13,938 nucleotides of DNA from contig JAVBLA010000059.1 in the NCBI GenBank assembly GCA_031553775.1, positions 1 through 13,938 of the forward strand, in the 5' to 3' direction. A program made the translations under genes and the position numbers. The stretch comes from JAISFI01 sp031553775. GTDB taxonomy: Bacteria; Bacteroidota; Bacteroidia; Bacteroidales; Azobacteroidaceae. Below, one piece after another: positions 7,148-13,938 of this stretch. The first letter of the stretch is position 1. Each line of letters begins with the position of its first letter. Below the pieces are notes generated by a model. That model saw only the letters and a program-made list of their open reading frames with translations, had not been told where the DNA came from and did not search any database.

Positions 7148-10100
7148 ACCAGGTTTTTCTTTACATACCAGAGATAAGCCCGGATACCAGGATATCCCAT
7201 TTTTTCCATGACACGGATATACTGTTGCATTTGTTTCCGGTGGGCCGGATGAGATTCTCCGAATTTGTAGTCGATGATAATAGTCTCCAAATCACCCAGC
7301 AACACCCGGTCCGGCCTTTTGCTGGTAACGACTCCGTTTTCCTCTATCAGGATATCACATTCATTGTATATCCGGTACTTATCAGAAAACCAATCGTCTA
7401 CATTAGATACAGAGATGGCATTACTGATTTCGTTTACGTATCGGTCGCGGTCTTCCTGCCGGATGGTTCCCTCAAAAACCAGGCGGTCTACAGCAGCTCC
7501 GATATCCTCCCGGATCCGGATTCCTGAAAATAGGGCATGCATAATATTTCCCTGCAGGATATACTCATTCTGCAAATCCGGAGTTTCACCACTGTTAATA
7601 AATGCTTCAGATTGATTGGACTGTTTGAAAATAGATTTTGAAGGATCAAAAGATTTGGATATAAAAAAGATTTCCCTTGCCTCAGGATTTTTTTTCAGGA
7701 TATTGGGAGAAATCCGGACTTCTTTATCTTCACCTTTCTCCAATATACCCTTTTCAAAATGCATGGTTTCCGGGTTGAAAGAACCTTCTAATTCCGGTAA
7801 CGTATATTGAAGCAGGTCGGCAACGGTCCGTACATCCTCCGGTTTTCCTAACTTCTTTTTCTGTTTGCCGGTTATCAGCAAATTCCGTTCGGCACGGGTA
7901 AAAGCAACATAAAGGATATTCAGGTTATCCATCCAGGCCTGTCCTGTTTCTTTTTCATATTCAGGAAGAAAAACAGATTCGTACATTCGTGAAGAATATT
8001 TTACAGGAAGTAGTTCCAGATCGTATAATCCTGTTTTAGATCCGCACCAGACCACCGTATCTTCAGGATACAGCTCCCAATCGCAATAGGGAAGGAGTAC
8101 TGTATGAAACTGCAATCCTTTCGATTTATGAATGGTCATAGCCCGGATTCCTTCTGCTTCAGCTCCTGAGGGAACAGATTGAATGTGTAAGTCTTCTTCC
8201 CAGTATTTCAGAAAAGCAGGAATATCGGCAGGATAATCTTTCAGATAATGGGCAACCGCATCATAAAAAGAAAACATATAATTACTCTGCCCTTCTATTT
8301 TGTCCAAATCGAATATACGATATAAATGTCCGATCAGTTCGAACAATGGCATGCACAACAGGCGACCAGATTCTTCCATTATTTCCGGAATGAAAATATT
8401 TCTTTCCGGATCATTTAAATTTACAGGAACTTTTTTTACATGCCTGTCAATATAAAATCGCAATTGCGTCTGATAGATGGGATTTTCGGGTTCAGACAAA
8501 ACCCTCAATGCCTCAATAATAATCCTTATGGCAGGAGAGGAAGAAAGCTGGAAAGCTTCATTGGAGATAATATCCAGGTAATTCATCCGGTGCAGTTCAG
8601 GATATTTCTCTTTTAAACCGGACAAATAAGAGGCGATCTGGATGATACTTTTATTCGTGCGGGTCAGGATACAAATATCCCTGGCAGGAATGCCTGAACG
8701 GTAGAGTTCCCGGATCTGCTCAGAAATCCTTTCGAGAACAAGATCCGGATATTTTCCTGCATCAGTCCTGGAAGGGATCAGATCGACAGAAACGTAACCA
8801 TTTATCCCTTTTTTATGCGACTCCTGGATTACATCTTCTGAATTGTAAGCCAACAGGAAAGGGGATTCTTTGGTCTCTCCGAATAAATCCCGGAATTTCC
8901 GGTCCAGTACAGAAGCGGAAGACGTAAAAAAACGATTATTGAACGAAATAATCTCCTGTTCGCTCCGGTAGTTGAACGATAAAGTTTTCATCTGAACCGG
9001 AATTTCCTTCTCAATATGGTTGAGGATACTCCAGTCCCCATTTCTCCAGCGATAAATCGATTGTTTAACATCACCCACGATCATACTGAAGTCGTTCGTA
9101 GCCAGTATTCCGGATAGCAGTGACTTGAAATTCCGCCATTGAATACGCGATGTATCCTGGAATTCATCGATCATGACATGTTTTATTTCCGCTCCGATTT
9201 TTTCATAAATAAACGGAGTATCGGAATCATCGATCATCTGATGAAGAAAAAGAGCTGTATCGGCCAGCATAAACCGGTTGTTTTCTTCGTTTTGCCGGCT
9301 TATTTCGCCGGTAATATCCCAAATAAGACCCAGTTGATACAGGTTATTCATGATCATTCCGGAAGTATTGCAATCTATCTGGGTTTGCACACATTGTTTT
9401 AATAATGGCTGGAATACAGCGCTTGCCAATCCTGTTATTTCTGCCGACCGGAGATTCTTTGCCGAAGACCACTTAGCCGGGTCGGCCAGGCAATCCTGCA
9501 CCGTTGTGCTGTGCATGTCTGCGCTGAGATCTCCATCCGCCAGTTTTTTCATGTATTTGACAGCAGTACCGCTACGACTGAAATCTGAAAGGGAAAGGCC
9601 GGTGGAATTCATGGCGGAAGTTATTTCTGCATAAGCCTTTTTGAAAAAATCCTTTCCTGATTTTTGAATCTGATGATGTTGATTCCAGATTTCCCCGAAT
9701 ATTTTCGGATTACTATCTAATTGTCTTTTTAAAATATATTCGTGTTCCTGAAAATATTCGTTGAAAATGCAAAAACTGAAGCGTAGGATCTCTCGTTGTA
9801 TCCGCCAGTTATCTCCCTCTTCCAGCTTTTCCTCAATGTAAGTCGTGAGCCAATCCAACAACTGGGGATTTTCATGGGCATTTTCTATCATGGCCGACAC
9901 TGCATCGGCCAGAACTTTGGAACTGTTCATTTCTAAGTTGAAACGGGAACTTTTGCCTAATTCCCGGGCCAGGTTCCTTAATACCTTCTGGAAGAAACTG
10001 TCGATAGTGGTAATATGCAGGTGACTGTAATCATGTAGTATTTCCTGTAGTACCGCAGAAGCTTTCGTCTGTATCTGTGTAGAAGACATCGGCTTTCCTG

Positions 10101-10350
10101 CTTTCTTCAACTCCTCTTGTAAGGACCCCAGAAAAACCAGGGAATCTTCACACATAAAGGCAAGTCCATATAATTCGGCCAAAATACGGTCTTTCATCTC
10201 TCCGGTGGCATCCTTGGTAAAAGTTACAGCCAGAATCTTCCGGTGGGGATGTCCGGCCGGACTGAGCAGCAATTCTTTAATATATTCCAATGCAAGGGTG
10301 TAGGTTTTTCCGGAACCGGCCGACGCTTTATAGACTTTTAACCCTGTCAT
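7120..10350 (-). CDS. AddA/RecB-like ATP-dependent helicase-nuclease
   Basis: This 1076-residue protein is a UvrD/Rep superfamily 1A helicase fused to a C-terminal RecB-family nuclease, the layout of AddA/RecB. Motifs in order: Walker A ASAGSGKT (9-16), AVTFTKDATGEMKDRI (41-56), the AddA/RecB-type TTIDSFFQKVLRNLARELG (114-132), motif II IDEFQD (394-399), VGDVKQSIYRWRNGD (425-439), FNYRS (459-463), motif V MTIHKSKGLQF (738-748) and motif VI LYVAFTRAERNLL (813-825). The nuclease part keeps His938, Asp1014 in KRPDR, Asp1027 and Lys1029 in IIDYKFG, and the QMQQY helix (1040-1044), so it should be active. Such enzymes resect double-strand breaks and degrade foreign linear DNA, usually with an AddB or RecC partner; none is encoded here. 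The start lies 3 bases after the stop of the beta-barrel gene, so the two are probably co-transcribed. I leave the symbol blank because AddA and RecB cannot be told apart without the partner. Confidence 0.92.
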   Translation of the reverse strand: MTGLKVYKASAGSGKTYTLALEYIKELLLSPAGHPHRKILAVTFTKDATGEMKDRILAELYGLAFMCEDSLVFLGSLQEELKKAGKPMSSTQIQTKASAVLQEILHDYSHLHITTIDSFFQKVLRNLARELGKSSRFNLEMNSSKVLADAVSAMIENAHENPQLLDWLTTYIEEKLEEGDNWRIQREILRFSFCIFNEYFQEHEYILKRQLDSNPKIFGEIWNQHHQIQKSGKDFFKKAYAEITSAMNSTGLSLSDFSRSGTAVKYMKKLADGDLSADMHSTTVQDCLADPAKWSSAKNLRSAEITGLASAVFQPLLKQCVQTQIDCNTSGMIMNNLYQLGLIWDITGEISRQNEENNRFMLADTALFLHQMIDDSDTPFIYEKIGAEIKHVMIDEFQDTSRIQWRNFKSLLSGILATNDFSMIVGDVKQSIYRWRNGDWSILNHIEKEIPVQMKTLSFNYRSEQEIISFNNRFFTSSASVLDRKFRDLFGETKESPFLLAYNSEDVIQESHKKGINGYVSVDLIPSRTDAGKYPDLVLERISEQIRELYRSGIPARDICILTRTNKSIIQIASYLSGLKEKYPELHRMNYLDIISNEAFQLSSSPAIRIIIEALRVLSEPENPIYQTQLRFYIDRHVKKVPVNLNDPERNIFIPEIMEESGRLLCMPLFELIGHLYRIFDLDKIEGQSNYMFSFYDAVAHYLKDYPADIPAFLKYWEEDLHIQSVPSGAEAEGIRAMTIHKSKGLQFHTVLLPYCDWELYPEDTVVWCGSKTGLYDLELLPVKYSSRMYESVFLPEYEKETGQAWMDNLNILYVAFTRAERNLLITGKQKKKLGKPEDVRTVADLLQYTLPELEGSFNPETMHFEKGILEKGEDKEVRISPNILKKNPEAREIFFISKSFDPSKSIFKQSNQSEAFINSGETPDLQNEYILQGNIMHALFSGIRIREDIGAAVDRLVFEGTIRQEDRDRYVNEISNAISVSNVDDWFSDKYRIYNECDILIEENGVVTSKRPDRVLLGDLETIIIDYKFGESHPAHRKQMQQYIRVMEKMGYPGIRAYLWYVKKNLVYSVSNTEK

Positions 10351-10353
10351 AGA

Positions 10354-11031
10354 TCAAAATCCGAAAGTATATCCAACAGAGTAAAATACCTGATTACCAT
10401 AGGGCGAATAACTGTCTTGTACCACATCGTAATAGATCATCATACTTACACCTCCGTTATTTCCCACGGGCATAACCACACCTCCGCCCACCAATACGCA
10501 GGCTACCATTCTTGTATCGGGCTGATAACTTCCCCAGAATCCATATAGCTCCGGTTGTACCTGTAAACGAAGAAAACGTACCGGATTTAATTGCAGATAC
10601 AGGTTTCCTCCCAAATAATTCTGGGTATAATCTTCATAACCGAAATCGCCATCTTCCTTATAATAGCTATAGCCCAACCCCAATCCGGCTGTAAAGTAGT
10701 CACTGAATCGGTAACCCAATTGCGGCGAAAAATTGAATGAAGTATAATTGCCGAAATACAAACCAAAAGTTCCTCCAAGAACCAGATTTTCCTTTTTGAA
10801 ACCGGAAGCCTGGTTAGACTGGGAACTCGAGTTTACCTGGTTCCGGGAAGCAGTGCTGGTATAATTCCCAGTCTGCCTTATTTGAGATGAGGATGTTGTT
10901 CGAATTGTATCATATCTGAATGATGGGTTTGAATTGACTTTTGACGCAGGTATCGTATCATAGCGAAATCCCTGGGAATAACTTAGAAATGGAATTATCA
11001 GACTTGTCAGGACGAGAAGAATCGTTTTCAT
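10354..11031 (-). CDS. Small outer-membrane beta-barrel protein
   Basis: This protein has 225 residues, counted from the ATG at 11031. Residues 1-20 (MKTILLVLTSLIIPFLSYSQ) are a clear signal peptide. An in-frame ATG at 11055 would add eight residues in front of it, spoil the signal peptide and lie inside the heptamer array, so I reject it. The mature N-terminus repeats FRYDTI at 22-27 and 38-43, followed by a Ser/Asn/Gln-rich linker to about residue 75. Residues about 80-225 alternate polar and hydrophobic or aromatic residues in short strands (LVLGGTFGLYFGNY, PQLGYRF, YTAGLGLGYSYY-like) and end in YTFGF. The terminal Phe is the usual signal for the BAM machinery. This suggests an eight-stranded OMP-type barrel. 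Its role is unknown. It precedes the helicase-nuclease gene by 3 bases, probably sharing a transcript without a shared function. Confidence 0.85.
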   Translation of the reverse strand: MKTILLVLTSLIIPFLSYSQGFRYDTIPASKVNSNPSFRYDTIRTTSSSQIRQTGNYTSTASRNQVNSSSQSNQASGFKKENLVLGGTFGLYFGNYTSFNFSPQLGYRFSDYFTAGLGLGYSYYKEDGDFGYEDYTQNYLGGNLYLQLNPVRFLRLQVQPELYGFWGSYQPDTRMVACVLVGGGVVMPVGNNGGVSMMIYYDVVQDSYSPYGNQVFYSVGYTFGF

Positions 11032-11041
11032 ACTATAATAA

Positions 11042-11069
11042 TTGAAAATTGACAATTAAAAATTGAAAA
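11042..11069 (-). repeat. Heptamer array (4 units) before the beta-barrel gene start
   Basis: Read on the minus strand, four contiguous 7-base units fit TTnTYAA, with exact TTTTCAA at both ends. The array ends 10 bases before the ATG at 11031. The upstream flank (TGTCAAATTTCA on the minus strand) resembles that of the array at 6321-6348. Confidence 0.78.
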
Positions 11070-11129
11070 TGAAATTTGACATTCAGACTTTGTAGTTATA
11101 AATGCATGGTTTCATTGTCAATTATTATG

Positions 11130-11137
11130 CAAATATA
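11130..11137 (-). promoter_or_regulatory. -7 promoter element of the beta-barrel/helicase operon
   Basis: On the minus strand this reads TATATTTG, a full match to TAnnTTTG. The -33 element is weak (TTCG after 21 bases). Transcription would start near 11123, giving a leader of about 90 bases that includes the whole heptamer array. Confidence 0.5.
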
Positions 11138-11273
11138 GTGAAAGCTGAGAGGGAAATGCGAATTTATCTGTAATTTCTCCAAGGCGTCTTCTATATTTAT
11201 TTAAATATAACGAAAAAACAGGTAATAGGTTTAGTTTCTAAGAAGACCATCAGGGATTATTTTTCTTTCCGGT

Positions 11274-11304
11274 TTTGGGAAATACAATTATGTTATTAAT
11301 TTTG
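11274..11304 (+). promoter_or_regulatory. Promoter of the PG_1098-like methyltransferase gene
   Basis: TTTG (11274-11277), a 19-base spacer and TAATTTTG (11297-11304) match both Bacteroidetes promoter elements with ideal spacing. Transcription should start near 11310, which leaves about 30 bases to the TTG start at 11342. Confidence 0.7.
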
Positions 11305-11341
11305 CAAAACAGGCTCAATAACATGTAAATGATATTTATTT

Positions 11342-12529
11342 TTGAAACCATCGACTGATAAAGAATATATTGCCGGACATTTACTTGATGATGTCCGGCA
11401 GTTGGCATTGAAAATCAGATCCGAATCTTCGGATCTGAATGTCCCTTTTATTCTCCGGCAAATAGCAGGACGTCAGTCTGTCATTGATAAACTTCCAACC
11501 TGGTATGCCAATGAGGACTTAATATATCCGGAACATCTGCCCCTGGAACAGTGTTCTTCCGAGTTGACTGCAAAATACAAGTCAAGTCTCTGTAGCGGAC
11601 ATTCATTTACGGACTTGACAGGAGGATTCGGTGTCGATTGCGCCTATATTTCCAATAATTTCAAACAAGTTGTTTATGTTGAAAAACAAGAAACTCTATG
11701 TGATTTGGCCCGGCATAATTTCAGGGCATTGGAACTGAATCATTTTCAGGTTTTTCATGCAGATTCCATAGAATATTTGCAACAGATGGAACCGGTTGAT
11801 TGTATTTATCTGGATCCTGCCCGAAGAGATAAAACCGGAAAGAAAACCGTATCTTTATCCGATTGCGAACCCGACGTTTCTGTCCTGAAAGATTTATTAC
11901 TGCAAAAATCGAATATGCTTCTGGTTAAGCTATCGCCTATGCTAGACATCAGCCTGGCATTGAAATTTTTACCTGAAACAGTACAGGTTCATGTGGTATC
12001 GGTTGATAATGAATGTAAAGAGTTGCTTTTCTTTCTGCATAGGAATTTTCAGGGAGAACCAGTGATCCATTGCGTAAATCTTAGCCCCAAAAAAAAGCTT
12101 CAGCAGATTCAATTTCTACGAAGTGAAGAAGAAGATACCATTCCGGAATATCCTTCTTCTCCGGGTCTTTATCTCTATGAACCCAATGCTTCTGTTCTGA
12201 AAGGAGGTGGGTATAAGATTATGACAAAACGTTTTCCTGTACAAAAATTACAAGTCGATAGCCATCTATATACTTCCAATCATTCAGTTGCCGATTTTCC
12301 CGGTCGCATATTCCGTATCCGCCAAGTCTTTTCCCTGAATAAACAGTCTTTGCAGGAGCACCTGAAAAACCTAAAACAGGCGAATATTACTGTCCGGAAT
12401 TTCCCTGCTTCTGTAGATGAAATCAGGAAGAAAACAAAACTCAAACCCGGGGGAAATGTGTATTTATTTGCAACTACTTTGTCAGGTGGAGCTAAGGTTT
12501 TGATACAATGTGAAAAGATTGAATCATAG
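11342..12529 (+). CDS. PG_1098-like class I SAM-dependent methyltransferase (THUMP-like domain)
   Basis: This 395-residue protein has the layout of the Bacteroidetes PG_1098 family. An N-terminal helical segment (DDVRQLALKIR, 16-26; PFILRQIAGRQ, 35-45; KLPTW) is followed by a Rossmann methyltransferase fold with motif I DLTGGFGVD (91-99), acidic Glu114 at the end of strand 2, Asp141, and YLDPARRD (156-163) in the place of the DPPY motif of nucleic-acid methyltransferases. The C-terminal half should hold the ferredoxin-like and THUMP-like domains, which points to an RNA substrate; this is known only by family resemblance. The start is TTG: the frame is closed by a TGA at 11330-11332, no ATG occurs before about residue 149, and the conserved N-terminal region begins within ten residues of the TTG. 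The gene stands alone behind its own promoter and converges on malate dehydrogenase. Confidence 0.85.
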   Translation: MKPSTDKEYIAGHLLDDVRQLALKIRSESSDLNVPFILRQIAGRQSVIDKLPTWYANEDLIYPEHLPLEQCSSELTAKYKSSLCSGHSFTDLTGGFGVDCAYISNNFKQVVYVEKQETLCDLARHNFRALELNHFQVFHADSIEYLQQMEPVDCIYLDPARRDKTGKKTVSLSDCEPDVSVLKDLLLQKSNMLLVKLSPMLDISLALKFLPETVQVHVVSVDNECKELLFFLHRNFQGEPVIHCVNLSPKKKLQQIQFLRSEEEDTIPEYPSSPGLYLYEPNASVLKGGGYKIMTKRFPVQKLQVDSHLYTSNHSVADFPGRIFRIRQVFSLNKQSLQEHLKNLKQANITVRNFPASVDEIRKKTKLKPGGNVYLFATTLSGGAKVLIQCEKIES

Positions 12530-12619
12530 TTGACTGTTTTCAAAATAAGAACGAATCAAAAATAGTATTCATTCTTTTATTATATAGGACTTTATCAATT
12601 TTACACCGCCTGAAAAATA

Positions 12620-12647
12620 AATAGGCGGATTATCTAACCCGCCTATT
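12620..12647 (-). terminator. Rho-independent terminator of malate dehydrogenase
   Basis: A perfect 9-base inverted repeat (AATAGGCGG at 12620-12628, CCGCCTATT at 12639-12647) encloses a 10-base loop. On the minus strand it is followed by TTATTTTTC, a good U-rich tail, 27 bases after the malate dehydrogenase stop. On the plus strand the sequence after the stem is less T-rich, so it may serve the methyltransferase gene only weakly. Confidence 0.78.
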
Positions 12648-12673
12648 CATTTCAGATTTATTGTATATGCTAT

Positions 12674-13615
12674 TTATAAAGCATTGATTTCTTTCAAAAC
12701 ATCATTCGTTTTACGAACAGCTTCAGCGCTCTTTTCAAATAATGCTTTTTCTTCATCATTCAATTTGAAATCGATGATTTTTTCTACACCATTACGTCCC
12801 AAAATAGCAGGAACTCCGATACAAATGTCTTTTTGTCCGTATTCACCTTCCAAATACACACAAGAAGGAATCATTCTTTTATAATCGCGAACAATAGATT
12901 CAACGACATAAGCACCTGCTGCTCCCGGTGCATACCAGGCAGAAGTACCCAGTAATCCGGTCAGCGTTGCACCGCCAACCATAGTATCGGCTACAACTTT
13001 GTCCAAAGCAGCAGTATCCAAAGTAGCGCTTACAGGCACTCCATTACTGGTAGCAAAACGCTTCAGAGGAATCATAGTAGTATCTCCGTGACCACCGATT
13101 ACGTTTCCTTCAACCTGAGCAGGATTAACATTCAAAGCTTTGCTGAGGTAATACTTGAAGCGGGAACTGTCTAATGCTCCACCCATACCGATAACCCTGT
13201 TTTTCGGAAGGCCGGTGGCTTTCAATGTCAGGTATGTCATCGTATCCATCGGATTGGAAATAACCACAATGATAGTATCGGGCGAATATTTCAGGATATT
13301 TTCGGCTACACTTTTAACAATATTGGCATTGACACCGATCAATTCTTCACGTGTCATACCCGGTTTACGGGGAATACCCGAAGTGATTACTACTACATCG
13401 GAACCGGCAGTCTGGCTGTAATCATTAGTTACTCCGATAATATTGGTTTCAAAGCCCAGGGTTTGAGCAGTCTGCATCATATCCATCGCTTTACCTTCAG
13501 CTACACCTTCTTTGACATCCAGCATAACCACTGTATCTGCTATCTTGTTGAAAGCAAGCACATTTGCACATGTGGCACCTACATTCCCGGCACCTACGAC
13601 TGTTACTTTAGCCAT
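12674..13615 (-). CDS. mdh: Malate dehydrogenase (NAD-dependent, LDH-like type)
   Basis: This 313-residue enzyme interconverts malate and oxaloacetate with NAD in the cytoplasm. In Bacteroidetes it feeds the reductive branch to fumarate and succinate. The full family length is present. The nucleotide loop is GAGNVG (8-13), and Asp33 at the end of strand 2 favours NADH over NADPH. Substrate and catalytic residues are intact: Arg83 and Arg89 in PRKPGMTR (Arg83 marks malate rather than lactate specificity), Asn121, Asp149, Arg152 and the catalytic His176 in GGHGD. It is a single-gene unit with a -7 element at 13675-13682 and a strong terminator at 12620-12647. Confidence 0.97.
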   Translation of the reverse strand: MAKVTVVGAGNVGATCANVLAFNKIADTVVMLDVKEGVAEGKAMDMMQTAQTLGFETNIIGVTNDYSQTAGSDVVVITSGIPRKPGMTREELIGVNANIVKSVAENILKYSPDTIIVVISNPMDTMTYLTLKATGLPKNRVIGMGGALDSSRFKYYLSKALNVNPAQVEGNVIGGHGDTTMIPLKRFATSNGVPVSATLDTAALDKVVADTMVGGATLTGLLGTSAWYAPGAAGAYVVESIVRDYKRMIPSCVYLEGEYGQKDICIGVPAILGRNGVEKIIDFKLNDEEKALFEKSAEAVRKTNDVLKEINAL

Positions 13616-13674
13616 TGTTATTCTTTTTTTGGAATTAATATTGAATCTATAAATCTCTCGCTTTTTTGAAGCTA

Positions 13675-13682
13675 CAAAGGTA
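13675..13682 (-). promoter_or_regulatory. -7 promoter element of mdh
   Basis: On the minus strand this reads TACCTTTG, matching TAnnTTTG. No clear TTTG lies at 19-20 bases upstream. Transcription would start near 13668, about 53 bases before the ATG. Confidence 0.5.
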
Positions 13683-13751
13683 CTATCTTGGCTTTGAATA
13701 AAGAAAAATTTCCGTATTTATTTTTTGTTAAAATAGGAAGATGGAAGTGTA

Positions 13752-13779
13752 TTAAAAGTTAAGAGTTAAGAATTGAAAA
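13752..13779 (-). repeat. Degenerate heptamer array upstream of mdh
   Basis: Read on the minus strand, four contiguous 7-base units begin with exact TTTTCAA, and the other three end in TTAA (two of them in CTTAA). The unit length and copy number match the arrays at 2748, 6321 and 11042. Here no start codon lies 10 bases downstream; the array sits about 136 bases before the mdh ATG and upstream of its -7 element. It may be a decayed copy. Confidence 0.5.
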
Positions 13780-13799
13780 TCGCCCTTACATAATTTAAA

Positions 13800-13819
13800 A
13801 TTGAATGGTAAAATTCAAT
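13800..13819. repeat. Perfect 7-base inverted repeat, possible operator
   Basis: ATTGAAT (13800-13806) and ATTCAAT (13813-13819) are separated by GGTAAA. The site lies between the divergent mdh gene and the gene at the right edge, close to the latter's likely promoter. It has the size and symmetry of a dimeric regulator site, but in AT-rich DNA a chance origin is possible. Confidence 0.35.
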
Positions 13820-13856
13820 AGATACATTTTATGGTATATTTTTCCACAAAATATTG

Positions 13857-13864
13857 TAACTTTA
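13857..13864 (+). promoter_or_regulatory. Possible -7 element for the gene at the right edge
   Basis: TAACTTTA differs from TAnnTTTG only in the last base and lies about 38 bases before the ATG at 13903. No clear -33 element was seen. Confidence 0.3.
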
Positions 13865-13902
13865 GGACCTGAAATTTTAAAACAATAAATATTATAGAGG
13901 CC

Positions 13903-13938
13903 ATGAAAAATTTATGTTGTATTAAACAGGAAGCCCAA
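13903..13938 (+). CDS. Start of an unidentified gene (cut by window edge)
   Basis: ATG at 13903 opens a frame of 12 codons (MKNLCCIKQEAQ) that is still open at the window end. AGAGG lies just before it (13896-13900), but its spacing to the ATG is only two bases. The fragment is too short to assign. Two adjacent Cys at residues 5-6 could belong to a very short or unusual leader, but there is no hydrophobic core yet. Confidence 0.4.
   Translation, partial: MKNLCCIKQEAQ

Larger units (their letters stand above)
11032..11341. other. Divergent intergenic region between beta-barrel and methyltransferase genes
   Basis: These 310 bases hold, in order, the heptamer array (11042-11069), the minus-strand -7 element (11130-11137), the plus-strand promoter (11274-11304) and the short methyltransferase leader. 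The middle part (about 11160-11270) is AT-rich, and I see no gene, hairpin or repeat in it. Confidence 0.5.

Noticed and set aside
9139..9634. Two plus-strand open frames of about 90 codons
   Set aside because: Both are antisense to conserved helicase coding sequence and show no family features.
11032..11055. Beta-barrel protein start at the ATG at 11055
   Set aside because: It would add eight residues before an otherwise perfect signal peptide and would lie inside the heptamer array; the ATG at 11031 fits better.
11329..11358. Nine-codon frame before the methyltransferase as a real peptide gene
   Set aside because: It is too short to support as a gene; it is kept only as a possible regulatory feature of the leader.

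Overview
The window looks like chromosomal DNA from a member of the Bacteroidales. It is AT-rich and carries a type IX secretion (T9SS) C-terminal sorting domain, a TonB-dependent receptor with STN and carboxypeptidase-like N-terminal domains, a DUF4249-type lipoprotein, a PG_1098-type methyltransferase, and several promoter matches to the Bacteroidetes consensus (TTTG, about 19-20 bases, TAnnTTTG). Shine-Dalgarno sequences are mostly absent. The T9SS domain limits the host to a T9SS-bearing lineage; I cannot name a genus. I see no tRNA, rRNA, CRISPR array, transposase or phage structural module.

Left end (1-1342, minus strand): a secreted protein with a phage-tail-fibre type S74 chaperone domain followed by a T9SS sorting domain. 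A second secreted protein follows 12 bases downstream and is cut by the window edge. Their promoter lies in the divergent intergenic region 1343-1639.

Centre left (1640-7147, plus strand): four genes in a row. They encode a four-helix membrane histidine kinase of the LytS/YehU type, a LytTR response regulator, a TonB-dependent outer-membrane receptor whose start overlaps the regulator's stop, and a DUF4249-type surface lipoprotein. The simplest reading is a sensory and uptake locus: receptor and lipoprotein handle a ligand at the cell surface, while kinase and regulator respond to it or control the pair. The ligand is unknown. His/Met/Pro- and Gly/Met-rich stretches in three of the four proteins are worth testing as metal or peptide contacts.

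Centre right (7120-11031, minus strand): a small outer-membrane beta-barrel protein followed, after three bases, by a large AddA/RecB-like helicase-nuclease. Its 3' end overlaps the 3' end of the lipoprotein gene by 28 bases. No AddB partner gene is present.

Right end: a PG_1098-like methyltransferase gene (plus strand, TTG start with a good promoter) converges on malate dehydrogenase (minus strand), which ends in a clear hairpin terminator. The first 12 codons of another plus-strand gene lie at the right edge.

The most unusual feature is a dispersed array of four 7-base units (consensus TTnTYAA). It sits exactly 9-10 bases before the start codon of three unrelated genes (regulator, lipoprotein, beta-barrel protein), with a degenerate fourth copy upstream of malate dehydrogenase.
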